A stretch of 64,000 nt of DNA, taken from contig ML769564.1 of the NCBI GenBank assembly GCA_009733575.1, positions 1 through 64,000 on the forward strand. The letters run 5' to 3'. Below the pieces are notes generated by a model, which was not told the DNA's origin, ran no database searches, and saw only the letters and a list, made by a program, of their open reading frames with translations. Position numbers and translations under genes: made by a program. The stretch is from Gymnopus androsaceus JB14 (lineage: Eukaryota; Basidiomycota; Agaricomycetes; Agaricales; Omphalotaceae). Positions 33,289 to 44,976 of the stretch are shown here, piece by piece (position 1 is the stretch's first letter; every line of letters starts with the position of its first letter).

Positions 33289-33589
33289 TTTTCTTATTCC
33301 CGTTACTGTTTGATCCGTTATTTCTCATCGTCGGTTATTAGGGACCCAAGTCCGTAATTCTCTGATTGGTCAAGAGTCGTTTGATGTCTGTATGCAGTTA
33401 ACCAGCCATTCTGAAGAATTCAGAGTGAACCTTACAGGGTTTTCAGTCTTTTTTGGAGATGGCAAAATGAGAGTAGATTCAGGTGTATTTATCGTGTATG
33501 AAATACCACTATCTACATATATAGAACTGTCCATGTCCGAAACTGACTGAGACTCAACAGGACCTGTGTTCACTGTTGAGATTTCACAA

Positions 33590-34589
33590 AACCCCAGAGC
33601 TTCCCGAGCTCTGCTTGATCTTCTTCATTCAATGTCGTAAAGGCTTGATGTATCGTTTCTCGCTTATTGGGGCAGTCCCTCTTCATGTGTCTGGGTTGTC
33701 CACACCCAAAACACTAGAATGGGCCTCATGCTCTACCTCAATCTAACTCCATTGGTTGGCCGCTTCCTCCATAAGTGACACTGGTGCCATCTTGTCAATG
33801 AGGTTGTGGAGATTGCGGAGTTGCTTTAGGTGCCTGCACCTGGGGAGTGGTTTTTGGGGTTGAGTACCACTGATTTCCGAAGCCCCATTGTTTCGTTTCA
33901 TTATTTCTTCATCTCCAGAGATCATCAAGATCGACACATCTCTTCTACCAGCCATCAAATGTGTTGGGGAGAATTCCGACACTATAGATACTGTCAATAA
34001 TAGTTTTATTGACTGCATGCATTATTTTTTGCAGGACGTGTGCATCGTCCTCTCTATACCCTGCAGTACTAACTAGTACTTCAAAGCATTCAAAGAACGC
34101 TGCTACTGTTTTGTCTTTTCCTTGACAAATTCTTTCAAATTTCTCCCTGGCATCAGCGTGTCTTGCTGTGTCCAGATATCTGCTGCTGAGTCTATTCATG
34201 AAATAATCCCAGGTCATATTCCACGTTCCTTCTTCATCAGAGTAAAAACCGTTATACTGGTTTTCAACCCAGTCTCGTACTTTCTCTCCTTCCATGTAGG
34301 AGATTGCGACATTGATGTGTTTGTCATCTGAATGGATTTTGTTTTTTGGGTCATTAACCCAAGCAATCAGTTTTTGCTTCCATTCTTGGAAGCTCTCTTT
34401 ATCTCCTTTAAACATTGGAGGTTCCTTCAAGAGAGACTTCCCATTGGTGGAAGTCGTGGTTTCTGTTCCTGGACATGTTACAGTCCATCCTTTGCATATA
34501 AGGAATTCAGCGAGTTGTTCCGGAGTGGGAACAGGAGCAGTTTGGGGATTGGTCGGTGCAGTAGGAGCATTGGATTGTGGTTCAGACAT
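33590..34589 (-). pseudogene. gag: gypsy-2 Gag, disrupted
   Basis: The ATG is at 34587-34589. A capsid-like domain (FQEWKQKLIAWV, then a long helical part) runs to a stop at 33945. Downstream, several stops interrupt a Pro/Gln linker and a zinc knuckle, CFGCGQPRHMKRDC, at about 33670-33712. Family position and the knuckle support Gag. Confidence 0.78.
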
Positions 34590-35208
34590 GGTGGATATGG
34601 ATGTGGATGAAGGAGTTGTGGTTTGGTCGGATGGGGTGGGAAGTCTGGAGTTACAAGCTCAATAGGTCGTGCAATCCAGGATGGTGAGAGGTGAATGTGA
34701 TCAACAACTCTCAGAATATAAAATGATGAAAAGAATAAAAAGAAAATAGAAAGGTGGAGGAATAGGAATGTGATAAAGTGAATATAACCCAAATGCATAA
34801 AGGTCATGTGAAGAGTGTTCACAAACAGTCTTTGCACTTGTCTTGCTGACTTAATGCAGCTCTCCAACTAGGAATGGAGCAACATTCCGTGCACTATGAC
34901 CCCTCTCTGAAGATTGGTTATCAGTCAAAAGCTTTTGACTACCAGTACTACAAGTCGGGCTCAATGTTACTTGTGTTGTACTATAGGTGTCTATAAGTCT
35001 AATTGGGTGCAAAGATCTGTAAGGCAAAAGGTTGATAGAACGGTGAGTGTAGTGTGTGGGATGAGAGAATTATGATTGCATAGCATGGAATACAAAAATG
35101 TGAAATCTTGAGTAGCAAGAAATCAGAATGATGTTGAAGAGTACTGTTGACCAGTATCAACAACGAGCAACGATCCGTGATGAGTGGAATAGAGTAGCTT
35201 CAATCTTC

Positions 35209-35667
35209 TGTCAGCGACTAGTTCCCCACAACACGAGGTACCAGGCATCACGACTTCTGACTTAGGCAAAAACAAGAACGATGAGGAAAAGAGAAAAAGA
35301 TGATATTGAGAACTAGGAGGTATTGACGAGATTGAAGCTAAGGACTAAGCTACAGCTACAACTACTATACATACTAAAGCACAAACCCTAAGCCCTATAC
35401 CCTATACCCTAACTGTGTGGTAACAATGCATGAAACAATGAAAAGACAACAAGTAAATGACAATAAGTAATAATGGGTCAATCATATGAGTATGGACATG
35501 CTAGCATGTGTTATGATCGGAAACGATCATACTCTGATCAACAGAACCTAATTAGTACAGTCACACATCTAAACAAGCGCGCGCTTATATAGATATACAA
35601 AGGTAAATAAAGGAAAATGATAGGAGATAATACTATGTGTTTTGATAAGATAAGAACGTTCGTAACA
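35209..35667 (-). repeat. gypsy-2 right LTR (complete, 459 bp)
   Basis: It has TG...CA ends, TGTCAGCGACTAG to TTCGTAACA on plus, directly followed by GGTAC. It includes TATATAGATATAC near 35586. Confidence 0.92.
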
Positions 35668-36327
35668 GGTACAGGAAAAATTAATTGGGTATCAATTGGA
35701 ACACATCCAGATTTATCTTTTGCAGTATCAGATATTTCGCGATATCTGGCTAATCCCGGACGCATACATTGGGAAGCATTGAAACATGTTTTCCGATACT
35801 TACAAGGTACAAAACACTGGAAACTCACATTTGGAGGACCCAATCAGAAACTGGGCCTTAAAATATATTCTGATCCAGATGGAATGTCACAAGAAACACA
35901 CCGTGCCATTTCTGGATTTGCATTCTTACTTGATGGTGGTGCCATATCATGGAGTTCTAAGAAACAAGAACTTGTCACTTTATCAACCACTGAAGCTGAA
36001 TATGTTGCATTAACTCATGCAGCTAAGGAAGCCCTTTGGTTTCGCCAATTCTTGGAAGAAATTTTTAGCCCAATCAATGGACCTTTCACACTTCATGGTG
36101 ACAATCAATCAGCGATTGCACTAGCACACTCACAAGCTGGTCAATTTCATGCTCGTACAAAGCATATTGACATCCGGTACCATTTCATTCATTACTGCAT
36201 TGAAGATGGCAGTATTCAACTTATTTATTGTCCAACTGAGGACATGGTAGCTGATGTATTCACAAAGGCACTTCCAAGTTCCAAAGCAAAACATTTTGCT
36301 GCAAGCCTCGGACTATCTCCTGCTTGA
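35668..36327 (+). pseudogene. pol: copia-1 Pol 3' part (end of RT and RNase H)
   Basis: The frame continues from the upstream RT through GTGKINWVSIG. It carries the RNase H blocks SWSSKKQELVTLSTTEAEYVA, HGDNQSA and KHIDIRYHFI. It ends at TGA 36325, just before the purine tract. This part has no internal stop, though the gene as a whole is broken. Confidence 0.9.
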
Positions 36328-36334
36328 GGGGGAG

Positions 36335-36623
36335 TGTTGGAATGGCAAGCCGGAACAGTCCGGAACTCTACTTGCCTGGTAGTTTGATATTATTTATTAT
36401 TGGTTGATAATTACTATAGAAGATAGTATTACTATACATGTAGTGGCACAGCCACAGTCGCAGCTAGTGCACAGCTTGCACAGTGATATACATCAATGCA
36501 CAGTACTGCGGACTGCGGAAATATAATTTGTAAAGTATATAAAGGGCTCATCTGAGCTCACTATCAAATACCAATAGTTTTTACCCCACCAAATAATATT
36601 CAGCAAGATATAGCCTTCTAATA
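36335..36623 (+). repeat. copia-1 3' LTR
   Basis: It is 289 bp. It serves as the empty site that defines element F in the 5' LTR: GGCAAGCC runs straight into GGAACAGTCCGG. Confidence 0.92.
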
Positions 36624-36790
36624 AATGGACCACAAAGTTGCCAGAAAGTACTTAAGCAAACTGGAATTACAAAAACTTGAACTTTTTTAAAGGAAATTTA
36701 CAATTCAAACTTGGCTGAAACTCAAAACCAGAGAGATAAAAGGGAGCATGGAAAAGAAAAAACAATTCCTAATTTCAAAGTAATCCAGCT

Positions 36791-37163
36791 ATTAGAGTAA
36801 CTTTCCTAAATAGGAAGTAGCAGCAGTAAGTCCACACAGGACCTAGTAGAAGGATCACACAGATTGATGGGGGACAACAGTGGTATTACAGGGTATAGTA
36901 CCTAGGCTTATATACAGTCCTATGTACAAACAATATATCAGGCAAGTGGCTACTGCATGAATGTCTGTGGCTACTGTGCATATGGTAAAGTTGGTACTGT
37001 GAGATAGTAGGTGGATATGGTGAGCAATAAAGTGGAGATTGCAAGACAATAGATGTGGAGTGCATGAGATGGTGATACAAACAGAGTGGAGTATACGAGA
37101 AATCATTCCATGAATGATTGGATAGTAAAATTACCTTTGATATTCCAATGCCAGCAAGCAGTA
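36791..37163 (-). repeat. Solo copia-type LTR (minus)
   Basis: Its complement aligns with 53264-53616: CACTCTGTTTGTAT, ATGCACTCCACATCTAT, TATATAAGCCTAGGTAC and the end CTATTTAGG...TAATA. It stops about 15 bp from the stop codon of the NLR-kinase gene, so it may form part of that transcript's 3' end. The outer boundaries are approximate. Confidence 0.75.
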
Positions 37164-37176
37164 TTACTTATGATTT

Positions 37177-40100
37177 TCAAACCTCACTTTCATGAGTTAG
37201 TTTTGCATGTATCTCATCAACTGAGGGGCGATCATCTGGATTGTGTGCCCAGCATTTCCCTGTGAGACTCCAAAGTCTATCAGTGCACCAAATACTCTCA
37301 GGACGATCAGGACGTCTTCCCATTATCACCCTATTCATGATGGCATAGTCATTTCTGGAATCATGGAATGGTATCTTTTGAGATATGATCTATGATAAAA
37401 ATATTAACACAGCATAATCCAACTGGATGAAGAATTCTCATACCTCAACAATGGTGCAACCAAATGCATATACATCTCTTGATGTTTGACTCTGTACTGA
37501 TTCCTCTGGATCCAAGTACTCTGGTGCCAACCAGCGAACTGCACCCCTGATTCCATTAGCAGTTGAACTACTAATGGTCCAGGCTTCTGATTCTGCTGCA
37601 ACTACAGAGAGGCCAAAATCAGCAAGGCAGCATTTCAATTCATCATTGACCAGAATATTCCCCTTAAACCACAATGGAATTGATCAGTGGAGAAATGGAA
37701 ATGATTAAAGAGGAAATTACCCCTCGAATATCACCATGGACAATTGGGGGCTCCCTTGAGTGCAGGTAGCACAGTCCAGACATTATTTCACATAGCTGCA
37801 AGGGGCAATTCAATTATTAATTAGGTTCAAGAAAAAACTAGAAGAGCACTAACAACAGAAATGATATTGTGGTTCGCGTGTTCAGGCTTGCTCAGAAATT
37901 CAGTAATATTCTGATTATTCATCCATGGTGAAATAAGGACAAAGGAAGGTGAAAATAATTCTATGTTGACACCTAGCAGTGGTAGAATGTTGGGATGCTT
38001 CAATTGTCGCCATACTAAGGCTTCATGGCAAAATCTCTAGGAAGTCCAGTGGCATGTAAATCAAAGTTTGAAATGAATAATTGAAAATGTTACCTTTTGG
38101 ATTTTGTTACGCAGCTGTTCATTAGGCTCCATAACAATTTTAAGAACCTTCAAGCACACAAGTTTCTGATTTATTGTCCTTCCTTGGTATACATCCTAGA
38201 AATGTATCATCAGCTCTGTTTTATCTCTTCTAGACCTTGCAATGAATGAATAGATCACAAACACTCACTGCAAATCCACCACCATTAACTGGAAATCTAC
38301 CCTCTTGCCGAATATCTTTAATTTCTAAAGATTTTGGTAAAATCTGAAACTTCCTTGACAAGTAGCGAAGGAGGCTAAGATAACGCCTGTGAAATGTTTG
38401 TTCTGATGGATCCAGTGTATCTTTGAATGAGTCCAGTTTCTGGGTGCCACATGAGTTAATAACTAACAGAAAGATACTTATAATACTTGAATTACTTACC
38501 AGCTGTAGATGATCCATGATCCGTGATGTTGTGTCTGAATTAAGCCATTGCAATGGCTCTTCTTGAGAAAGTGTATGCCCTTGGCTCTGCTGCTCTTTGA
38601 AATGCTCATAATCTAACAGAGCATGCTGAAATTCCTTGACAGTAATGTCTGTATCTAAAGGTGGATATGCAGCAGCATCTGCTGAGCCATGAGATTCACT
38701 GCTCTGTTGTGGACTTTGAGTACTACCAAGTGCACTAAGCATCCTGAAAATCTTCATGTGGTTATTCCTTGCTGCTGCCTGGAGAGCAACATCATAATCA
38801 TAAGAACTGTCTTGTTTGTTGATCAAGAATTCAACAGTTCTTACTAATCCATTATGTGCTGCATAATAGAGAGGTTGCCAAGACACATAACCTTCATATA
38901 TTTGCAGCCAATTTAAAAGGTGTGGACTCCCTTCTTCTATAACAATCTTGGTAAGATTCTGAAGGGGGGTTTCTACACCCAACTCTTCAATAAACTTAGC
39001 ATGCTTGGACCAGTATTTGATAGTGTAACTCTCCATGGATGAAATGTCAAGCACACTGTGGTTGATTCCCCGCTCCTTTAGGTACAAAAGATATATGAGG
39101 CATGTCTGAGCTATGGTATCATGGCCCAACTCTTCATTGATGCTTAACAAGTGTAAAGTGTGGGTCAAGTTGGAGCTGTTTATCAAGAATTCCTTTACAG
39201 TTCTGTGTGCTAGGTGAACGGTAAGGTTTTTATCAATGGTAACAAGATTGAACACCAAGCGAATCAAATTGAATTGCTGATCAATTTGATTGTTCCGATG
39301 GACTCTCTGCTCAACTAAGTCCACAGTGAGTATATCTGCAACCTGCTTCAGGTTTAGAGGCTCATATGCATAAGTAAGCCATAAAAGAAGATTATGAACA
39401 TTTTCTTCATGTTCACTGCCTTTAACTCTTAGAAGGTCTCTTGTATATGTCTCCTCTAGATCCTTTGGCAACCTTTGCAATTCATGGTTAACTGCTCTAA
39501 GTGTTGCGCATTGGGACAGTAGTCGTGTTTGGCAGTCCAACCACAGGAATCTAACAAACAATAGAGTGAGTCTCAAACACAGTGATATAATGTAATGACT
39601 AGTTTGATGATACTTACCGTCCCTGACTTCTGTCTATTAATTGTGCTTTCATCTGATCCTTTACCCCTGGCCCAAGAGTATCACGGCCCATTATTTCATC
39701 CAGATGGATGTCCATGTCTTGAATAGTCCCCTTACAACTATTATCCAGTGTGATCAAATTTCCCATGCCAGAGGCTCTCCCCTCTGGAGGATATTGACTT
39801 GTGATAACTACCCACAAATTGGTGGAAAGTCCAGCTAACCAATCAATAGCAGGTAATCTTTCCTTGCATTCATCAATGGCATCCACTATAATGCAGCCTC
39901 CTCTCGAAGACCTAATAATAGCCTTCAGGGTACTTTCAAGTTCCGAATCGGTAGGCTGAGCCAAAGCCATAGAAGCCCGCTTTTGGCACTTGTCATACAA
40001 ATTTTTCAATTCAGGATGAAGGTGAGCTCCCTTCATTGTCAAGCCCATCTGATTCAACAGAGAGAGCAGAAGTCCACGATATCCAGTTTTGATGCCAGAA

Positions 40101-40618
40101 TTGTCAAGAGAGTCAAAATAGTGAAACCACAAGGCATCTTCAGGGTCACCATCTGACTCTGCATTTTCTATGATGTTATCAATGATAGTTGTGCTTTTAG
40201 TTTTAAAATATCGGTTAGTGAGTTATTTTAAGCTTTAGCTGCACTTACGCTAGAACAGTCTTTCCAGATCCAGCTACACATCAGGAACTTAGCTAGTGCC
40301 AAAATTCTAAAATTAAATATCAGAAATTCACCTTGACCTTGTATCCACAACATATTGCGTGTCTGTTCCCAATCCTTATACTTTGGATGATCGAAAATCC
40401 ACTGTCCAGTTCCCGGAGTTCTCTTGTTTAGTGCAGCTCTAAAATTGGCTTCAGAATCTGGGGCATTAAGCCAATCGCGAACTTGAGATGCATTTTCATG
40501 GGCTAGATTGATTGAATAATGCAGTCAGAAAGTGTATAAGGGAATAATATTTATTCTAATTACCAGTTACAATGAAATTCCCGCCCTGTATGTGAATGTT
40601 ACTTGCGCGCGAGAACAT
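37177..40618 (-). CDS. NACHT-ankyrin-kinase STAND protein (NLR-like)
   Basis: Eleven exons are inferred on minus: 40618-40564, 40502-40332, 40273-40249, 40193-39618, 39550-38500, 38439-38269, 38195-38094, 38036-37854, 37795-37721, 37662-37444 and 37374-37177. They join in one open frame of 941 codons. The N-terminus MFSRASNIHIQGGNF is the short motif typical of Agaricomycete NLRs, followed by WLNAPD...RTPGTGQW. NACHT: Walker A AGSGKT near residue 78, Walker B CIIVDAIDEC near 188. A helical region and about two ankyrin repeats (PLYYAAHNGLVRTVEFL) follow. The C-terminal kinase, from about 665, has the lysine in CLKVLK, HGDIRG, ADFGLS and WLAPEY, so catalytic residues are kept. A sensor or signalling role is inferred. 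The donor at 37853 and the Gly-Gly junction at 37721/37662 are least certain. Confidence 0.88.
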
Positions 40619-42041
40619 ACTTCTGAAGGCTCAGAAATTTTAAACAGCTGACTTGGCAAAATTTCACCTCACCTGTTATACGATTCCTTACTATTAAAAG
40701 GGAAATGAGCCTAATCCACACTGACAACAAGGAAATTCAAATTTCGAATATTTTCTCACCTTAAACTTTTTGACAAGGGACGGGGGAGCCAGACAGAGTG
40801 GTGGTGAGAGCACCTCACTTATATACAAAACAGATGCCGAATACCGAGTGATTGACACCCAATTTTATTTCATTGACTGAATGACCTTCTTTATTTATAC
40901 TTATCTAGACACTGACAGCTCGGCAGTAATTGAAATCTATAAATGACGCAAGTGATCTACAGCATATGTATTGTGCCGAGCTGCCAGTGACACCAAGTAA
41001 GCAAACATAAACAAGGTCGCCAAAACTCTAGCTTCCCGTTTTCAATGCAACGCACTGTACCATTTTAGTGAATATGCACATGGTTGCACAGGAAACAAGT
41101 TATAGTAGTTTCGGCGGCATTACCGTAAACGAAAACGCAAAAGGATCTCAGAATTGCCAATTATGCAGTACTTTGGCGTTTGTTTAAAGTAAGTTTACAG
41201 TCAGTGAATTCTTGGTGAATCTGGCAAACTTTCCCCGATTGCTCTTGGCATTTGCCTTCGACGTATACTTATCTATTACTTAACTGCTGGATGAGAAAAA
41301 GGAAGTTATGATGAAGGAGAACTGTAATGAAGTAGACAGTCGCACACCTGTGAGAACTTATGCAAATGGCACTTACCGGGACTGCCCTCATCCATCCCGT
41401 GATAGATTTGTGAGAACCGGCACCTATTATCCGATACCCACTGGAAGCAGTAGTTGCACTTACAATTCAGAAAATATACGTATGGAGATGTATGACAGAT
41501 GCGTGAATTACCCGGTAGTCTGGCATCCGCTATCTATCCTGTCGAAATCAGGCACTGATTCTCTGGGCTACAGCTTCTGCATATTTTGGGATAAATTGCG
41601 TGCAGTCACTGTGGCGTGTAACAAAAAATGCAATCGCACTGTCTTAAATAGTCTAGGTGCCGAAATCTACAGTAGCATTCTTTCCTATTATCCGATACCC
41701 ACCGGAAGCAGTATTCGCGCTTACTATATACTTATGGAGATGTATGGAGATGTATGACAGATGCTTTAATTACCTGGTAGTCTGGCATCCGCTATCTATC
41801 CTGTCGAAATCAGGCACTGATTCTCTGGGCTACAGCTTCTGCATATTTTGGGATAAATTGCGTGCAGTCACTGACTCACTGTGGCGTGTAACAAAAAATG
41901 CAATCGCACTGTCTTAAATAGTCTAGGTGCCGAACTCTACAGTGGCATTCTTTTGTTTCTTCTCATCCTCAACACTTCCTAATCACAGGACATACATACA
42001 AAAAACAGGCCATAAGTGTCAGCAAAAAAAATATCAGTAAA
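40619..42041. promoter_or_regulatory. Shared divergent promoter region of the NLR-kinase and MLKL-like genes
   Basis: This is 1.42 kb between two divergent starts, without a credible gene. It holds a two-unit tandem repeat (41423-41950). No clear TATA box was identified next to either start. Confidence 0.55.
41423..41950 (+). repeat. Tandem duplication, period 261 bp
   Basis: Unit 1 (41423-41683) and unit 2 (41684-41950) both begin CCTATTATCCGATACCCA and share TGGCATCCGCTATCTATCC and TTGCGTGCAGTCACTG. Unit 2 has small insertions (GGAGATGTAT repeated, and CTGA repeated). Confidence 0.9.
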
Positions 42042-44181
42042 ATGAGTTGGCATTTCAATAATGAACAACTGATATCACAAGCCCAAATTGTACTTTCTCT
42101 AGGCAAATCAGCCGCTGATATCATCACCGACTTTGTGCCAGTTCCAGGATTGTCCGCATCTGTAGGCCTCCTCTGCATGATTATGAAGCTGACAGAGAAT
42201 GTTATTGTTAACAAGTAAGTACAATCCAGGGTTTCAAGCTGAGATGAGGGAAAATGGGATGACATAAATGTTTCGATTTGACCAGTTTCCATCTATCTTA
42301 GAACTATCTAAAATTAAATTTCTTGTTTTGATTAGACACCAAGCTCGTCAACTCCGTGATCGATGTCATACGCTGCTTCAGGCTGCAAAGGATGCTATCA
42401 ACAACGTCAAAGATACCAATATGGCCAATGCCTTTCAAAAGATTGAAGAGTACGTCGCTGCAAATTCAGCAACCTTGTAGCTCATTCTGTCTCCTTGTAG
42501 AACACTCTCAAATATACAGAAAAACATGGACAAGTGGGCCCAACTCCGTCGAGTGGATGCATTTTTACGACAAAAGGAGATTAAAGATAATATCCAGAGG
42601 CACCACTCCGAGATCAGTGACTGTTTTCATTTATTTGAGGTGAGTAATGCACTCTTCTAATCTCTATCCTGATTGATATGTCCCATCTTTACAATTTGAT
42701 ATCTACTATTCAGGTTGTATCTCAGGTAGAAATCTACAACTATCTAGAGGAGTTTGAATCCAATGCCGCCCGGGACCAAAAGGAGATGATGACTCTACTA
42801 TCTAACATCCACGAGTCTCAAACGCTCATTCGAGAGTCTCAATCAAGCATAGACAATAAATTGGAGAACACCAATGTCAAGCTTGAGCAAATAATGGCGC
42901 TTATGCAGACGGTTTGTATTTCTACCTCAGTTTTATGACTTACCAGTGAACAAATAATCACATTCAGTGCTTATCAGAAACTAAACACAACGCCGACCAG
43001 ATCCACAATGGACTTGCTGTAAGCCTTTACAACCTCCAGCAACACACCAAGCTGCTCTTACCCAAGCTGAACTTGGAATCCGGCGAAGTCTTAATCCTTA
43101 CAAGATTTCCTATCAGCTCCACATCCACAATGGATATTTACGAGGGGTTATACCTGAATCAGGAAAAGGTCACCATTAAAATGATGAGGGCTGTGAATTC
43201 AAACGAGAAGAGTAAGGCACGTTTTATGCGAGAGGTGAGAGTATGGAATGAGGTATGGACAAAAGATAAGGGGAAGCATGTGTTGCCATTTTATGGGTTC
43301 TGTCAACTGGGGGTACCTTATCCGTATGAAATGTCCTTCAATCTGGCCATAAATCAGCACTGAAATTTGTGCTACAGATTCATGATCAGTCCATGGCAGG
43401 AACATGGGACGGCGTTGGAATATGTGAAACAGTACGATCTAACCGTCGATTACCAGCGGATGGTGAGTAGCATGCATTTGATAGAGCTCTGAACTTCAGC
43501 TTAACTAATTGTCATCAGATCATGCACATTTCTCGAGGGGTGCAGGTCTTGCATGAGATGAAAATTGTACACGGAAACATAAAAGCGGTTGGTTAATCGC
43601 AGTTTCATTTTCTATTCCCAAGTTTGATAGCTCGCTTTCAGAGCAATATCATGATCAGTCCAAGCTTTGAGCCTCTATTAGCCGACTTCGGTTTATCTAA
43701 GGTATGTAAATTCGCTTCAACATGGTAAATCTTTGTAGTTGATTCTTTTCCTCATAGATTGTTGAAGACCTCAATGGAATACCATTCACGCAAAGTCAGG
43801 GGGTAGCTGATTCATATCGCTGGTTTGCACCCGAAGTATGTACAGGTGAAGGTATTCTGTCTACAAGCTCAGATATCTATGCACTGGGTATGACCATTAT
43901 TGAGGTATGTATAGCCTTTCCCTTGGCTTCTTCATTGTACTTAATGATCCATCATGCAATAGCTCTTCACACACCAACGACCATTCAGTAATATTAAGAA
44001 CCTTACACATGTTATTATTCAATGTCAACAGGGCCAGTTACCTGAACGTCCTAGTGCGCCGGAGGTTTTACAGAGGGGCCTTGATGACCATACTTGGGCA
44101 TTGCTGAAAGATAGTTGGAAAATTGCGGCTGTGGATAGACCAAAGATTGACGAGGTTATTAGCAGGCTGAACTCCGTTTGA
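42042..44181 (+). CDS. MLKL-like protein: N-terminal helical-bundle domain plus C-terminal pseudokinase
   Basis: Ten exons: 42042-42214, 42336-42449, 42501-42639, 42714-42911, 42968-43323, 43378-43462, 43519-43587, 43642-43701, 43758-43904 and 43963-44181. They join into 519 codons without a stop. Residues about 1-145 are helical, with DFVPVPGLSASVGLL and a following Arg/Leu-rich helix. This layout matches the four-helix MLKL_NTD/HeLo-like membrane-acting domains of fungi. A coiled-coil brace spans about 146-230, and the kinase fold about 250-519. The kinase lacks a glycine loop (FPISSTSTMD) and has HGN in place of the catalytic HRD aspartate. It keeps the VTIK lysine and ADFGLS, so it is probably a pseudokinase, as in MLKL. 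A cell-death effector role is inferred, not shown. Confidence 0.85.
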
Positions 44182-44508
44182 TATGTTTTTTTGTTAATGG
44201 GGAAGGTATTTGAATGAAAATGACATGGCTATAACTGAGAACTTTTGAGACTGTCAAATAAAATTACACTTTCAAATTCCAGGTTCATGTGAGACCCGGT
44301 GCACGAAACGGATCTCGAACCAACGTATGCTGAATGTCTCGCACCTAGATGTAGGTGGAGACCAAATGGGACCACCCGGGTAACCATGCCGTAAGGTGGG
44401 TCTGGACAGTAGTATGAGTGTTGTACGGAACAGTACAAGCCTCAGAGGTGCAAGGAACAGTGTACGGGCCACCCACTGACGTAATCAGGAGGAAGCGGGT
44501 GGTTGTCA
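44182..44508. other. Unassigned GC-rich block downstream of the MLKL-like gene
   Basis: 44275-44508 is clearly richer in G+C than its surroundings. On minus it contains GGTTCGAGATCC, close to a pol III B box, and GTCAGTGGGTGGCC about 170 nt upstream, loosely A-box-like. The spacing is too long for a tRNA. It may be part of a SINE or another repeat, ended by the gypsy-4 insertion. Confidence 0.3.
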
Positions 44509-44513
44509 CAGAT

Positions 44514-44976
44514 TTCCCTATTTCATTATATCTTATCTATGACATATTTTATTATCTTATCTTAGTGCATTATCTTGACACTTTTATTATCTAGTATAGA
44601 TGTACATATGCTTCTTAGCTACTCCATCAAACCCTTGCAGGGATGTTATCTCCACCTTGCAGGGCTACTCAACCCTTGCAGGGATGTTATCTCCACCTTG
44701 CAGGGTTACCCAACCCTTGTAGAGATGTTATCTCCATCCCAACAGGGTTGATCTACCCCTTGTTTCAGACCCACATGGATAGGTATCATGGGTCTTATGT
44801 AGTAGTGACTGGGGTCCCAGTCCCTTTGTATATAAGTAGACTGGTCTGAGCTCAGAGACCTCAGACTCAATAACATCTTCATTGTCTTCACACAAGCACT
44901 TCTCTTTCTACACACTCAGCTTAACCTTTGTTGCCAACCTCCAAATCCATAGCAGGTGAGTAAGGGATTTGTGATA
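44514..44976 (+). repeat. gypsy-4 5' LTR
   Basis: It contains tandem units built on CAACCCTTGCAGGGATGTTATCTCCA, three in this LTR and four in the 3' LTR. TATATAAG lies near 44829. Confidence 0.93.

Larger units (their letters stand above)
24538..35667 (-). mobile_element. gypsy-2: minus-strand Ty3/gypsy element nested in copia-1
   Basis: The perfect 5 bp duplication GGTAC occurs at 24533-24537 and 35668-35672. The right LTR is 35209-35667 (its 5' LTR, reading TGTTACGAACG on minus). The left LTR is split: 24538-24879 plus a stub at about 29612-29627. The purine tract AAGAGGGGGTAA on minus abuts the stub. Internal order on minus is gag (34589 down), protease, RT, RNase H, integrase and chromodomain, ending near 29629. 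gypsy-3 sits inside the left LTR. Confidence 0.92.
18772..36623 (+). mobile_element. copia-1: Ty1/copia LTR retrotransposon with nested insertions
   Basis: The LTRs start TGTTGGAATGGCAAGCC (18772 and 36335) and end CTTCTAATA (19897 and 36623). A primer site for the initiator tRNA-Met half molecule follows the 5' LTR, and a purine tract TGAGGGGGAG precedes the 3' LTR. Pol order is protease, integrase, RT, RNase H, the copia order. Insertions are F in the 5' LTR, an unclassified 400 bp piece at 23256-23655, and gypsy-2 (24538-35667). No clear 5 bp target duplication is visible (AAAAT against AATGG). Confidence 0.92.

Noticed and set aside
18767..36628. 5 bp target duplication for copia-1
   Set aside because: AAAAT and AATGG do not match; the LTR ends may be off by a few bases or the duplication has decayed.
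44262..44508. tRNA or SINE on the minus strand
   Set aside because: The B-box-like motif has one extra base and the A-box-like motif is about 170 nt away; kept only as an unassigned block.
44643..44849. Small frame in the gypsy-4 LTR, repeated at 51648
   Set aside because: It only translates the LTR tandem repeat; unit number differs between copies.
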